NCBI RefSeq assembly: GCF_014287675.1
Contig: NZ_JACOPQ010000002.1
Span: forward strand, 413,609 to 477,608
Reading direction: 5' to 3'
DNA: 64,000 nt
Source: Lawsonibacter faecis
GTDB lineage: Bacteria > Bacillota > Clostridia > Oscillospirales > Oscillospiraceae
Positions within the stretch are counted from its first letter, which is position 1. The number at the start of each line of letters is the position of its first letter. A model generated the notes under the pieces. That model had not been told where the DNA came from. It did no database searches and saw only the letters and a program-made list of their open reading frames with translations. A program made the translations under genes and the position numbers. Below, piece after piece: positions 1 to 8,518 of this stretch.

Positions 1-1
1 C

Positions 2-1774
2 CGGACATCTGCCTTACAAGAGGCATTAGAAATTATTCCTTCTTCAAGGTCGAAACTTCTTTGCTCTCAAAGTCTGGTTTTGATCTCGCTGCTGTTGATC
101 TGGAGCATCAACATCTTTGGTTGGATACTCGGAAAATATGCACAATTGCAAATTCACTACCCAGCGTTCTTCCTTAATTCCATTCCCAGCATCTTTATTG
201 ACTTCTTCTTGCCCGGAGTAATTGCCATATTAGTTGGGGCGCTCTTGTCACAAAAAACTGTTCGTGAAGTCGCATACTGCATAATCATTGTTTCTGCGCT
301 GGTTTGTAGTCCTGTTCCCTCAGGGATATTTGCAAGCGAATCGATATTAGGATATCCGGTATTGACGTTTTTCGATTGGTTTTCTATTCTTGCTCCAAAT
401 ACAAGTTGGGTCGCAGACGACATATATGGGGCATCCATTGAAGCATATCGTTGGGTTCTTGCAGCATTCTGGATTCTGTTATTGACTGCGGCTATAGTTT
501 TCGCAACAGCCAAACGAAATAGAAAAACCTATATGATGACTTCTGTTCTTATTGTTCTTTCTTTCCTTTGCGGCGTGCGGTTCGTTTGCCGCAGCAATGA
601 TAGCATTATACGAAAAGATTACAGACCCTATGGGACATTGCAACATGAATTCACTTACCGCCAAAAATATCCTGAGCAGCAAGAACTGCCGGCTGATTTT
701 CATGTTTCAAAATATTGTATTGAGCTTACTGTTCGGAACAATACGAAGGCAACTGTTCGTATTGAGTTAAAAGAGAACGACCGGAACGAATATCGTTTTA
801 CCTTATACCACGGTTATGTTATAAACTCCATTAAAGACGGAAACGGAGACAAGTTGAATTTCGACCAAAATGGCGATTATGTTACAGTATATGCGCCTAT
901 GGGAACGAAAGAACTGAACTTTTCCTATTCCGGAAGTGCAGGAAAGTATTATTCCAATTATCAAGGCATTGCGTTGCCGGGCTATTTGCCGTATTATCCT
1001 GTTCCCGGCTTTGTGAAATTCTATGAATCCGGGCAAATAATCGTGACTACTGATCTTGAACCCACATACTATGAAGTTTATGTAGATTCAAACATAGCTG
1101 TAGCATCTAATCTCCCCAAGACCGACGATAATACCTTCTCTGGAAATGCTGATGCGGTGTCGTTATACGGAGGAATGATTGTTTCCGAAGAGAAAGAGGG
1201 TATCGTATGCTGGTATAGCCCCATCGGTGTCCGGAGTATCAAAATCAGCGGATACCAGGAGGCTTGGAAAAGACTCGCCGATCAAGTTGGTGAAACAGCA
1301 GCATTCGACCTGATGGGAAAGACCATTTTCATGCAGCCGGTAACAATTATGGCTGCCAACTCTGGTCAGGAAGGATATGTCGAATTCAGCGATCATATTA
1401 TTACGGCAGACTGGTCGGTTACGGCAGATTCTCTTTGCAAACAGCATTTACTTGCAACGATGCCCAAGGAGAAAAGCACAATGCTGCTATATAACGTGTT
1501 CTCGGATTATCTGATTTTTGGCGGCAGCCGTGAAGTTGCTGAAATCCCGTGGTCGAGCATTGAAATTCTTACTCGATATGATTCTGCCAATGAAATAGAA
1601 GATTTGGAGGAATGGTCAGAGTACATAGAAGCCAGCAATCTCTTTTCTGAACTGTTCAGCTATAAAGCCAACCTGTTAGGAGAAAACTTCGTCTTGAAAG
1701 CAGTTTATCAGTATCTGAAAAAATCGGCTCCAGAATGCAACCAAATAGAATTTCTTTATAGATTGGGGGAATAA
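2..1774 (+). CDS. ABC exporter membrane subunit with aminopeptidase-N-like extracytoplasmic domain (5' partial)
   Basis: The reading frame is open to the left edge, so the gene starts outside the window; a TTG at 80 is only an internal in-frame option. The visible part has about five hydrophobic segments in the first 175 residues, then a soluble domain of beta-rich character resembling the N-terminal domain of M1 aminopeptidases, as found in ABC-2 permease/M1 fusions. No HEXXH zinc motif is seen, so peptidase activity is unlikely. It is followed 2 bp later by an ABC ATPase and then another membrane protein, which together look like a small exporter. Substrate unknown; the family assignment is from overall pattern. 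Confidence 0.6.
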   Translation, partial: RTSALQEALEIIPSSRSKLLCSQSLVLISLLLIWSINIFGWILGKYAQLQIHYPAFFLNSIPSIFIDFFLPGVIAILVGALLSQKTVREVAYCIIIVSALVCSPVPSGIFASESILGYPVLTFFDWFSILAPNTSWVADDIYGASIEAYRWVLAAFWILLLTAAIVFATAKRNRKTYMMTSVLIVLSFLCGVRFVCRSNDSIIRKDYRPYGTLQHEFTYRQKYPEQQELPADFHVSKYCIELTVRNNTKATVRIELKENDRNEYRFTLYHGYVINSIKDGNGDKLNFDQNGDYVTVYAPMGTKELNFSYSGSAGKYYSNYQGIALPGYLPYYPVPGFVKFYESGQIIVTTDLEPTYYEVYVDSNIAVASNLPKTDDNTFSGNADAVSLYGGMIVSEEKEGIVCWYSPIGVRSIKISGYQEAWKRLADQVGETAAFDLMGKTIFMQPVTIMAANSGQEGYVEFSDHIITADWSVTADSLCKQHLLATMPKEKSTMLLYNVFSDYLIFGGSREVAEIPWSSIEILTRYDSANEIEDLEEWSEYIEASNLFSELFSYKANLLGENFVLKAVYQYLKKSAPECNQIEFLYRLGE

Positions 1775-1776
1775 GA

Positions 1777-2589
1777 ATGCTAACAGTTGATAACCTTTCC
1801 AAGAGCTTCGGTAAGAAAACCGTTCTTGATAATATTTCTGTTCAGCTAACGCATGGAGTTTATGGCTTGCTTGGCCCAAATGGTTCCGGGAAAACAACCT
1901 TTATGCGGTGCGTTGCAGGAATTTACCGCTATAATGGAAGAATCATTACACCTTCCAACGTGGGGTATCTTCCTCAAAAATTTGGAGCATTTCGGGAACT
2001 CACGGTTTATGAGGTTCTGGAGTATTTTGCAGAATTGAAAGGAATACCCTCCAATCGCCAAGGAAAGGACATTCATGACTGCCTGGAAGATGTAAATCTT
2101 TGGGAGCGCCATTCTGATAAGGTAAAAACACTGTCCGGCGGAATGATCCGGCGGCTTGGTGTTGCACAAGCCCTGCTTGGGAATCCCGAACTAATCCTTG
2201 TTGATGAACCTACCGCAGGACTTGATCCTGAAGAAAGACTGCGCTTCAAAAATCTGATTTCTCAACACCGAGAGGACTGCACGATTTTGATTTCAACACA
2301 TATCGTGGAAGATGTTGAAGCTCTTTGCGACCATATAATCATACTGTCACACGGGAAAAGTATTTGCCAGGACACGCCGGAAAATATACGGAAGGCTGCA
2401 ATGAAGCATGTGTGGCATGTTTCAGAGAAAAGGCAGAAAGAACTTACTTCTCCATACTACATCCTGCGCAGGGAGCAAATTGATGGGGAAGCATACCTGC
2501 GTGTGCTTTCCAACGAAGAACAACCCGGCAAATCGATTCAACCGACACTTGAAGATGGATATATAAATATGATAAGGGGGATACGATGA
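1777..2589 (+). CDS. ABC transporter ATP-binding protein
   Basis: 270-aa nucleotide-binding subunit. Walker A GPNGSGKTT lies at residues 33-41, the ABC signature appears as LSGGM, and Walker B with D-loop as LILVDEPTAGLD. It hydrolyses ATP at the inner face of the membrane to drive the adjacent permeases. It starts 2 bp after the upstream permease stop and overlaps the following membrane gene by 4 bp, so the three genes are translationally coupled. Closest in style to the antibiotic- or peptide-exporter ATPases (CcmA/DrrA-like). The substrate cannot be read from the sequence. Confidence 0.88.
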   Translation: MLTVDNLSKSFGKKTVLDNISVQLTHGVYGLLGPNGSGKTTFMRCVAGIYRYNGRIITPSNVGYLPQKFGAFRELTVYEVLEYFAELKGIPSNRQGKDIHDCLEDVNLWERHSDKVKTLSGGMIRRLGVAQALLGNPELILVDEPTAGLDPEERLRFKNLISQHREDCTILISTHIVEDVEALCDHIIILSHGKSICQDTPENIRKAAMKHVWHVSEKRQKELTSPYYILRREQIDGEAYLRVLSNEEQPGKSIQPTLEDGYINMIRGIR

Positions 2590-3239
2590 GGCTGCGCTTG
2601 AAATTGTTACGCATTATTATGCGTAATTGTAAGCCCCTGTTCTTCATTCCTATCATTATCGCATACTGCCTGCTGCCGGGCGTGTCTGCTATCAAGTATT
2701 TTTATGTTGATCCCTCAGAGGCGCGCAGCACTTTTATTTACATGGCACAAGTGTTTATTCCCTTATGTGGACTGCTTTGGCCGATGGGATATCTCCATGT
2801 CTGGGTAGAAGGCGACGGGTGTGAAGCGCTTCGTGCCTGCACAAAATACCACAAAACTTGTGTTGGCGAATTGCTTTTGCTTTGTTCAGCTTATTTGCTG
2901 ATGGTCTTTCCCACAATTACATTTGCAGTAATCATGTTCCATCTATCCTGGCTGGAATATATGCGTCTTGCATTGCAGTTTAGTATTATAATCAATTTCC
3001 TCTATTTCATGATCATGCTGCTTAAAAATGTGACGATAGGCTGCATCCCTGTTGTAGCATATCTCCTACTTTGCTTTTATATTTCAGGGTCAGCCGATTT
3101 TGCGTCATTTTCGATTATCGCGCCGAATTTGCCCGCAGAATTTTCAAATTGGAACACCTTGCTTGTGGTTTTTTCATCGTCTTTGCTTGGCCTGCTGCTT
3201 GGGTATCTGCTGGACAGATTTTGGTATAAATACTTATGA
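2586..3239 (+). CDS. ABC exporter membrane subunit (six-helix protein)
   Basis: 217-aa hydrophobic protein with about six membrane segments and a short cytoplasmic N-terminus rich in Arg/Leu. The ATG overlaps the end of the ATPase gene (4-bp overlap), giving an operon of permease, ATPase and permease. It has no recognisable extracytoplasmic domain, unlike the first gene, so it probably forms the second half of the pore. I do not recognise a named family. About 270 bp without a gene follow, before the WYL regulator. Confidence 0.65.
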   Translation: MRLRLKLLRIIMRNCKPLFFIPIIIAYCLLPGVSAIKYFYVDPSEARSTFIYMAQVFIPLCGLLWPMGYLHVWVEGDGCEALRACTKYHKTCVGELLLLCSAYLLMVFPTITFAVIMFHLSWLEYMRLALQFSIIINFLYFMIMLLKNVTIGCIPVVAYLLLCFYISGSADFASFSIIAPNLPAEFSNWNTLLVVFSSSLLGLLLGYLLDRFWYKYL

Positions 3240-3510
3240 TGGTCAGGACACTGGTATGTGCATCCTTTGGCGATTCGGTCAAAGTCCTTCCACAATAATC
3301 CGATGCCGTTTGGTCAGATGTTCTGTCTTTTCTGCGATCGTCCGCTTAATCTTCTCTTGGAGTCCATTGGAACATCCGTTACTGTATTATAGAGCCAGCA
3401 AATAAGTTATGGGAAAGACCTTCCACTGCTGGAGACAATATGGACATCAATCCACTTCATTGCAGCTGACCTATAATTTACAGGAACAAGCTCCAGCAAA
3501 GGAGGAAAAA

Positions 3511-4473
3511 ATGGCACTTACAAACCGCACGCTCATCCTGTTCAAATACTTCTGGGAGGCCACGGGCGAAGCGCACCCGGTCTCCCTTGCGGATATCTCC
3601 GCCCAATTGAAGGAACACGGCATCACCGCCGACCCGCGCACGCTCCGCAATGACATTGAACAGCTTGTGGAGTTCGGCGTGGATATCGTCAAAGAACGCA
3701 GAGTGCAGAACCTCTACCATGTGGCAACCCGGCACTTTGAAGCCCCGGAGGTTAAGCTCCTCATCGATGCGGTGCAATCTGCACGGTTCATCACGCCGGG
3801 AAAAAGCAAGGAGCTGGTCAAACGGCTGACGACCTTTGTTTCTCCCGGAGACGCCGCGCTGCTGGAACGGCATCTGTACATCGACAGCCGCGTAAAAGCC
3901 GTCAACGAGAGCGTCTACATCAGCGTAGACCGCATCCAGACCGCTATTGCAGAGCGAAGGAAAATCGCCTTCCGCTACTTTGATTACTCCCCCGCCAAGG
4001 AGCGCGTGCATCGAAACGGCGGGAAAGTCTATTCCGTCTCCCCATATGCACTGCTCTGGAACAACGACAGCTACTATCTTGTGGGCTTCCACGAACACAG
4101 GCAGCAGATTGCGAAGTTCCGGGTAGACCGCATCGACGGCTTGCGAATCACGCAGAACGCATCCCTTCAAAAGCCCGAGGATTTCGATGTGTCGGCGTAT
4201 TTTACACAGGAATTTTCCATGCTTACCGGCAAAACGTGCCATGTTACGCTGCTGTGCGAAAACGCCCTCATGAACAGCATCATCGACCGCTTCGGTGAGG
4301 ACGTTTCCACACAGGTCGTGGACGAGAGCCATTTCAGCGTGGAGGTGACGGTAAATCTCAGCAGCAATTTCTACGGCTGGGTGTTTGCCTCTGCCGGGAA
4401 GATGCGGATTGTGGAACCGCAGGAAGCGGTGAAAGGCTTTCACAGAATGATGGAGAGCTTCAGCAGCGGGTAA
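3511..4473 (+). CDS. WYL-domain transcriptional regulator
   Basis: 320-aa protein. Residues 1-65 form a winged helix-turn-helix (DeoR/HTH_11-like), the middle (roughly 135-215) carries the WYL ligand-binding core with the pattern NDSYYLVGF and a following KFRVDRI strand, and the C-terminus matches the WCX extension. Start chosen at 3511 because AAAGGAGG ends 5 bp before it; an in-frame ATG at 3409 has no such site. WYL regulators often sense nucleic acids or nucleotides and control mobile-element or defence genes; here the target is unknown. It is separated by a strong terminator from the LexA gene. Confidence 0.85.
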   Translation: MALTNRTLILFKYFWEATGEAHPVSLADISAQLKEHGITADPRTLRNDIEQLVEFGVDIVKERRVQNLYHVATRHFEAPEVKLLIDAVQSARFITPGKSKELVKRLTTFVSPGDAALLERHLYIDSRVKAVNESVYISVDRIQTAIAERRKIAFRYFDYSPAKERVHRNGGKVYSVSPYALLWNNDSYYLVGFHEHRQQIAKFRVDRIDGLRITQNASLQKPEDFDVSAYFTQEFSMLTGKTCHVTLLCENALMNSIIDRFGEDVSTQVVDESHFSVEVTVNLSSNFYGWVFASAGKMRIVEPQEAVKGFHRMMESFSSG

Positions 4474-4532
4474 TCATCCTCTGAAACACCCCTCATATAT
4501 GGCTGTCAGGTTAAAAAATGAAGATTTTTCGC

Positions 4533-4569
4533 AGAAGGTGTGCATCTGATTGCACACCTTCTTTTTTTC
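4533..4569 (+). terminator. rho-independent terminator after the WYL gene
   Basis: A perfect 12-bp stem (AGAAGGTGTGCA paired with TGCACACCTTCT) with a six-base loop is followed by a run of T. It insulates the WYL gene from the lexA promoter that begins only a few bases later. Confidence 0.85.
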
Positions 4570-4571
4570 TC

Positions 4572-4599
4572 TTGACTTTCTCCGAGTTATGTGTATAAT
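4572..4599 (+). promoter_or_regulatory. sigma-A promoter of the lexA-like gene
   Basis: TTGACT at 4572-4577, 16-bp spacer, TATAAT at 4594-4599. Transcription would start near 4606, inside the LexA operator, and the gene starts at 4644. Confidence 0.85.
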
Positions 4600-4609
4600 A
4601 GAGCTATCA

Positions 4610-4623
4610 GGAACTCTTGTTCC
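4610..4623. promoter_or_regulatory. LexA (SOS) box
   Basis: The palindrome GGAACTCTTGTTCC contains the Gram-positive LexA core GAAC-N4-GTTC at 4611-4622. It lies at the expected transcription start of the adjacent lexA-like gene, which fits autorepression relieved by DNA damage. Confidence 0.8.
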
Positions 4624-4643
4624 AGATAAGGAGATTATACACC

Positions 4644-5246
4644 ATGAGAAGCAAGAGCGAGGAGCTTATGCTCCGCATCCGGGAGTACATCGAAAGCTAC
4701 TTCGAGCGGTATTCCTCTACCCCAACCGTTCGGGAGATTGCCGGAGCCATGAAGATCGCGGTTTCCTCCGCACACAGATACCTTGTGGCAATGGCGGAGA
4801 AGGATATGGTTTTCTACGAAAACGGTACGCTCTCCACGCCGAAGATCCGGCGGATGAATCCGGCGGTGAGCCCCGCCGCCATTGTCGGTTCCATCCCCTG
4901 CGGCTCGCCGGAGGAAAAGGAAGCCCAGGTGGAGGAATACCTGCCCCTGTCCGTGTCCTTCTTCGGCAAGGGGGACTTCTACGCCCTCCGTGCCTCCGGC
5001 AGCTCCATGGTAGATGCGCAGATCGACGACGGCGACCTTGTTATTATCCGGCAACAGCACACCGCTCAGGTCGGGGAGATCGTCGTCGCCCTCACCGACG
5101 AGGACAAGAACACGCTGAAGCGGCTCTTATATGACGATGACCGGCAGAGCTATTACCTCCACCCGGAGAACAAAGACATGGAGGATATCTATGTGTCCGG
5201 GCTTCGGGTACAGGGCGTAGCCACCCATGTGATCAAAGCCCTTTGA
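4644..5246 (+). CDS. lexA: LexA-family repressor with S24 autopeptidase domain
   Basis: 200 aa, the usual LexA length. Residues 1-70 form the winged helix DNA-binding domain. The self-cleavage site is Cys86-Gly87 in SIPCG, a UmuD-style Cys-Gly instead of the more common Ala-Gly. The catalytic dyad is Ser121 (GSSM) and Lys159 (TLKRL). Start chosen at 4644 because AAGGAG lies 10 bp upstream; a TTG at 4617 overlaps the operator and lacks a site. A LexA box and promoter sit directly upstream. As an element-borne copy it probably governs element genes in response to RecA filaments. The chromosomal lexA could be elsewhere, so the gene name means family, not orthology. Confidence 0.87.
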   Translation: MRSKSEELMLRIREYIESYFERYSSTPTVREIAGAMKIAVSSAHRYLVAMAEKDMVFYENGTLSTPKIRRMNPAVSPAAIVGSIPCGSPEEKEAQVEEYLPLSVSFFGKGDFYALRASGSSMVDAQIDDGDLVIIRQQHTAQVGEIVVALTDEDKNTLKRLLYDDDRQSYYLHPENKDMEDIYVSGLRVQGVATHVIKAL

Positions 5247-5260
5247 CGGAGGTATTGCCC

Positions 5261-5491
5261 ATGCAAAAAAAATATGTGTCCGTCAACGCGGAGGTGGATA
5301 CGGACGGCGTGATCCGCCCGCTTCTCATCCGCTGGCATGACGGCAGACAGTGGGAGGTGACAAAGGTGCTTCATACCTGTACTGCATCTCACGATGAGTT
5401 TGAAGGTGTCCGCTACACCGTCAAAATCGGTCGTGCGGTAAGATATTTGTATCGGGAGGGTCGGCGCTGGTATGTTGACCGCTCCCCATAG
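5261..5491 (+). CDS. small conserved hypothetical protein (76 aa)
   Basis: 76 aa, charged and rich in aromatic residues, with no membrane segment or cysteine pair. It begins with ATG at 5261, seven bases after ACGGAGGT, and follows the lexA stop by 14 bp, so it is co-transcribed with lexA and the following metallopeptidase. The pattern resembles the small beta-rich proteins that often sit between LexA-like and Y-family polymerase or ImmA genes in clostridial mobile elements. No function is assigned. Confidence 0.7.
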   Translation: MQKKYVSVNAEVDTDGVIRPLLIRWHDGRQWEVTKVLHTCTASHDEFEGVRYTVKIGRAVRYLYREGRRWYVDRSP

Positions 5492-5507
5492 GAGGTGTTT
5501 GTGAGAC

Positions 5508-6224
5508 ATGAGGATTTTTTCCTATGAGGAACTCGACGAATTGGGTGAGGGCTTGATCCGCCAATATCTCGGGAAGGAAGCGGAGCGCACGTGCTGCGTG
5601 GACATCGAGGGGTTCGTTACGGACTTTCTGAAGCTGCCCCTGCTGTACCGCAGCTTTGCCGAGGAGGACAGCGACAAGATCGGCTTCATTGCGGACGGCG
5701 TGACTCCTCTGCGCGTCTATGAGGGCGGAACCGTCGTCCGGCGCGTGTATCCCAGAGAAACCATCGTGATCGAGCGCTGCCTGCGGCGGGAGCACGAAAG
5801 CGGCAGGCGGCGCTTCACCATCAGCCACGAGTGCGCCCACTACATCATGGACAGGGCGGTTCCCTCTGCTGCTTTCCACAGAGAGTTTGATAACGAACGC
5901 ATCTACTCTCAAGAGGACTTCAAAAACCTGTTCAGCTTTCGGGAGACGCAGGTTGACCGCATGGGCGCAGCCCTCCTGATGCCCCGCTTCATGGTTCACA
6001 ACGTAGCGCTCATGCACGGATGCACAGACCGCATCCCCGTATATGGGGACAGCATTCTGCGGACGGCGGACAAGCTCCTGATCAAACAGATGGCCAACGC
6101 CATGGGCGTGTCCTTCTCCGCCTTTCTCATTCGCCTCCGGGAGCTGGGCTGCCTGTGTTACCGCCCGCTGGCGGAGTACATCACGGAGGAAATGGGGCTG
6201 GGACAGGACGGTGGCACAGGATGA
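5508..6224 (+). CDS. ImmA/IrrE-family metallopeptidase
   Basis: 238 aa. The zinc motif HECAH is at residues 107-111 and a downstream acidic helix ending in GAALLMP (about 146-158) supplies the third ligand, as in the ImmA/IrrE family. These proteases cleave or displace repressors of mobile elements (ImmA on ImmR of ICEBs1) or regulate damage responses (IrrE on DdrO). It sits 16 bp after the 76-aa gene in the lexA operon, so element induction could use both LexA autocleavage and this protease. Its substrate is not visible; the XRE-type partner usually next door is absent from this arm. Confidence 0.85.
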   Translation: MRIFSYEELDELGEGLIRQYLGKEAERTCCVDIEGFVTDFLKLPLLYRSFAEEDSDKIGFIADGVTPLRVYEGGTVVRRVYPRETIVIERCLRREHESGRRRFTISHECAHYIMDRAVPSAAFHREFDNERIYSQEDFKNLFSFRETQVDRMGAALLMPRFMVHNVALMHGCTDRIPVYGDSILRTADKLLIKQMANAMGVSFSAFLIRLRELGCLCYRPLAEYITEEMGLGQDGGTG

Positions 6225-6499
6225 GAAAAGCAAGCGCTCCTCGTAAGCTCTCGCCGGATGTGTCACGCAGGCTGTCCGATTCCCGCAGGGAATCCGCCGC
6301 GCTGACCCTCCGGGAGATCCACTGCCCCTTTTGCAGCTTTCTGGTGGAGAAGGTGTTCTCCGACGCAGCGGGACACAAAATGGTCTACTGCCGAAAATGC
6401 AAGTCGGAGTATCCCATCAATCTGGGCTGCTTCCGCAGGATAAAGGCGAAACAGGCCGTCTGCCGCCTGTTTTCCAAAAGAGAGAGGCAGAAACGATAA
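6221..6499 (+). CDS. small zinc-ribbon protein (Com-like)
   Basis: 92 aa, ATGA overlap with the metallopeptidase gene, so last gene of the lexA operon. The middle carries two CXXC knuckles, CPFC and CRKC, about 23 residues apart, which would bind one zinc ion. The N-terminus is basic with many Ser/Arg and the C-terminus is strongly basic, suggesting nucleic-acid binding. The knuckle arrangement resembles the phage Mu Com translational regulator family, but similarity is limited to the zinc ribbon and no function is claimed. Confidence 0.65.
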   Translation: MRKASAPRKLSPDVSRRLSDSRRESAALTLREIHCPFCSFLVEKVFSDAAGHKMVYCRKCKSEYPINLGCFRRIKAKQAVCRLFSKRERQKR

Positions 6500-6508
6500 A
6501 CTGAATAG

Positions 6509-6642
6509 ACAAACCGACTTTTAATCGAGCAAGCGGAGAGAATCAGATTCATTCTGAGGAGACTGCCAAGCGCCGTACAAAGTCAGACTGAACCAGTAAA
6601 TGGGTTCGGTCTGCTTTGACGGCGCTTTTTTGCTGCCCGATT
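6509..6642. repeat. 134-bp direct repeat, left copy
   Basis: Identical to 11864-11997 (offset exactly 5,355 bp) apart from one base (6603 G, 11958 A). The copy contains a terminator-like hairpin. The two copies bracket the peptide/ABC/ECF cargo block, which suggests insertion or excision of that block by homologous recombination or duplication of the end of the lexA operon. Confidence 0.9.
6570..6631 (+). terminator. terminator of the lexA operon (inside the repeat)
   Basis: GCGCCGT at 6570-6576 pairs with ACGGCGC at 6619-6625, the stem continues with CAAAG/CTTTG, and a T run follows. The loop holds a second imperfect inverted repeat. Confidence 0.75.
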
Positions 6643-6935
6643 GCTTTTACGGCAACCTGGGGCAAGATTGCAAAGCCTCTCAAAAATATATTTTTCTTTT
6701 TCTCATTTTTCCTGTAAGATTCCCCCTTTTTCTCAGTCTAATAAGTAAATAGCGGGAGAAATCCCTAAATGCCGGGGGTGGTAGTATGGTATACTTAAAG
6801 CTTTGTTGGATGAGCTAATCAACCAACAACACCAAAGAAGGGGGGCGTGTGCGCCATTGCACTTTCCCCGTCCGAACATGTAAGGTGTTTTGAGAAAATC
6901 CTGACATGCTACATATTAAAAAATGAGGAGGCCTT
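6643..6935 (+). promoter_or_regulatory. gene-free stretch with extended -10 promoter for the cargo block
   Basis: About 290 bp without a gene. An AT-rich stretch (6675-6735) precedes an extended -10 element, TGG-TATACT, at 6787-6795, with no convincing -35. Transcription would begin near 6802 and leave a leader of about 130 nt before the secreted-protein gene. No riboswitch fold is recognised. Confidence 0.45.
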
Positions 6936-7376
6936 ATGATACGAACAAAACAAATTACCGTCGTGTGCGCAAGCGTTGCTTTGCTGTGTATTCTCTGTGT
7001 ACAGGCTTTCGCTGCTCGCAGTGCATCCCCCAACTATGCAACGAATTCGCATGAAGACATGTCCCTTTACTACTATGGTTACGTTCAGTGCCGCCCTTCC
7101 TATAACGATGATGGGGCGCACGCACAAGCGGGCTATATCCGCTATTGGCGGTATGACCTTCTTGGTAATGTTGTCAATGACACCGGGAGACTCTATACCC
7201 CCTATGGCACCGATCAGACAGATTCTCGTTTGCTGACTAAGAGTCACACTTATACGGATTCAATTATTCCGAATCCGCATAAGACGCAGTTCAGATATGG
7301 ATTTATCTGGCAACCGCACCGCGACAAATCTATTCCGTGGCCACTGCCGTACTCAATTGGTAATGTGACTAAATAA
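6936..7376 (+). CDS. secreted small protein, possible bacteriocin-like peptide
   Basis: 146 aa starting after ATGAGGAGG. Residues 1-26 form a Sec signal peptide (positive start, hydrophobic core, cleavage expected after AFA). The mature part is about 120 residues, rich in Tyr, Trp, Asn and Asp, with one Cys, and looks like a small beta protein. It is the first gene of a block with two FtsX-like permeases and an ABC ATPase. That layout resembles lactococcin-972-type bacteriocin loci, where the peptide gene precedes a membrane protein and an ABC ATPase, but I see no firm sequence match. It could also be the signal the ECF system responds to. Confidence 0.6.
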   Translation: MIRTKQITVVCASVALLCILCVQAFAARSASPNYATNSHEDMSLYYYGYVQCRPSYNDDGAHAQAGYIRYWRYDLLGNVVNDTGRLYTPYGTDQTDSRLLTKSHTYTDSIIPNPHKTQFRYGFIWQPHRDKSIPWPLPYSIGNVTK

Positions 7377-7501
7377 AATGCCTTGAGTATTTGGTCATAG
7401 CGGATTGCGTTCACCTAAAGGATCAGGGGCGCAGACTCGTACATGGATGTTCTCTCCATTGTTCGATTTTGTTGCCCCGATTCGAATGAAAAGGAGGAAA
7501 A

Positions 7502-8518
7502 ATGAAACAAAGAAATTTGATGGTTTTAACTCTTTCCTGTGCGTTACTGATAATCATTGAGCTTGGTGTATCAATCATCTACTCTGATTACATATATAAC
7601 CCTGCGAAAGGTCTAATTTCAATCAATGTTGCCAGTCAAAGTTATAATGACCCCAATTGGGAGCCGGGCATGGAGAACCCGACTTCTTCGCAGAATGCGG
7701 CGAATCTTATGCAGGAAATCGACGATTGGGCAAACAGTGCAAAAGCAGCTGTTATTCATAAAAATGCCTTTTCAGCCGGTTGCGGCTATTCAGACTACTC
7801 CGGATGGCTGTTGTCCGCACTTGGCGTTTCAAAGGCAAAGGATGAAACCACTGGCGGCAAGGGAGTCTACACGACTGAAGGCAACTCGTTCAATGACGCG
7901 TATACAAATGATAACATATTGTTTCCGGGCAAAGCTGATTTAAGAATTTTAGGTACATTCAGCGATGAAGGTTTGCCCCCTGCACTTGCAGGCTGTGATT
8001 ATTTTTATCCCTTAACAATGTCTGAAGTAACGGATGGAGTGTATTTAACAGATGCAACTGAGATTGACTCGCTGTTAAAGCTGTTCGATGACAAAGGTTA
8101 TGAAATTCTTCATGTGCAAAGACCGCTTTCATTTTTCGCATTAGTGAATAGAATGCTGTCCGATGGGTTTGTTACGCGTGCAGTAGCTTGTGCAATGGTT
8201 GGGTTGTTTTTCTGCTTTATATATAGCATTGTCATGCTGTATAGGGAAAATCTTAAAAGCCTGCGAATTCGCCATATCTTCGGCCTGTCAATGAAGCAAA
8301 TAACGCTTGGCTCATTAGGAATCGCCACTTTAATTGCAGCTGTTGCTGTCGGCGTTTTTTCAGTTATACTGTTCAGCGGACTGTCCTACATGTCAAAACA
8401 TGATTTGAATCGCCTGTTTTGCTATATAACGGTCGGTATTGCGGCATTGTCGGCAGGTACTTCATTGGTGTGCGCCATAAGCACCAACAGAGCAGTTTCA
8501 AGGAGGGAAAGGCCATGA
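7502..8518 (+). CDS. FtsX-like permease (first subunit)
   Basis: 338 aa, ribosome site AAAGGAGG just upstream. One membrane segment at residues 8-28, an extracytoplasmic domain of about 190 residues, then three C-terminal segments (around 230-255, 275-300 and 310-330). This is the MacB/FtsX four-helix layout, including the coupling region LRIRHIFGLS between helices 2 and 3. It overlaps the next permease gene by 4 bp. With that protein and the ABC ATPase it would form a heterodimeric mechanotransmission-type ABC complex. Its likely job is handling, or protection against, the secreted protein encoded upstream. Confidence 0.7.
   Translation: MKQRNLMVLTLSCALLIIIELGVSIIYSDYIYNPAKGLISINVASQSYNDPNWEPGMENPTSSQNAANLMQEIDDWANSAKAAVIHKNAFSAGCGYSDYSGWLLSALGVSKAKDETTGGKGVYTTEGNSFNDAYTNDNILFPGKADLRILGTFSDEGLPPALAGCDYFYPLTMSEVTDGVYLTDATEIDSLLKLFDDKGYEILHVQRPLSFFALVNRMLSDGFVTRAVACAMVGLFFCFIYSIVMLYRENLKSLRIRHIFGLSMKQITLGSLGIATLIAAVAVGVFSVILFSGLSYMSKHDLNRLFCYITVGIAALSAGTSLVCAISTNRAVSRRERP

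Noticed and set aside
4550..5134. 194-aa frame overlapping lexA
   Set aside because: Shifted-frame shadow of lexA starting within its terminator and promoter.
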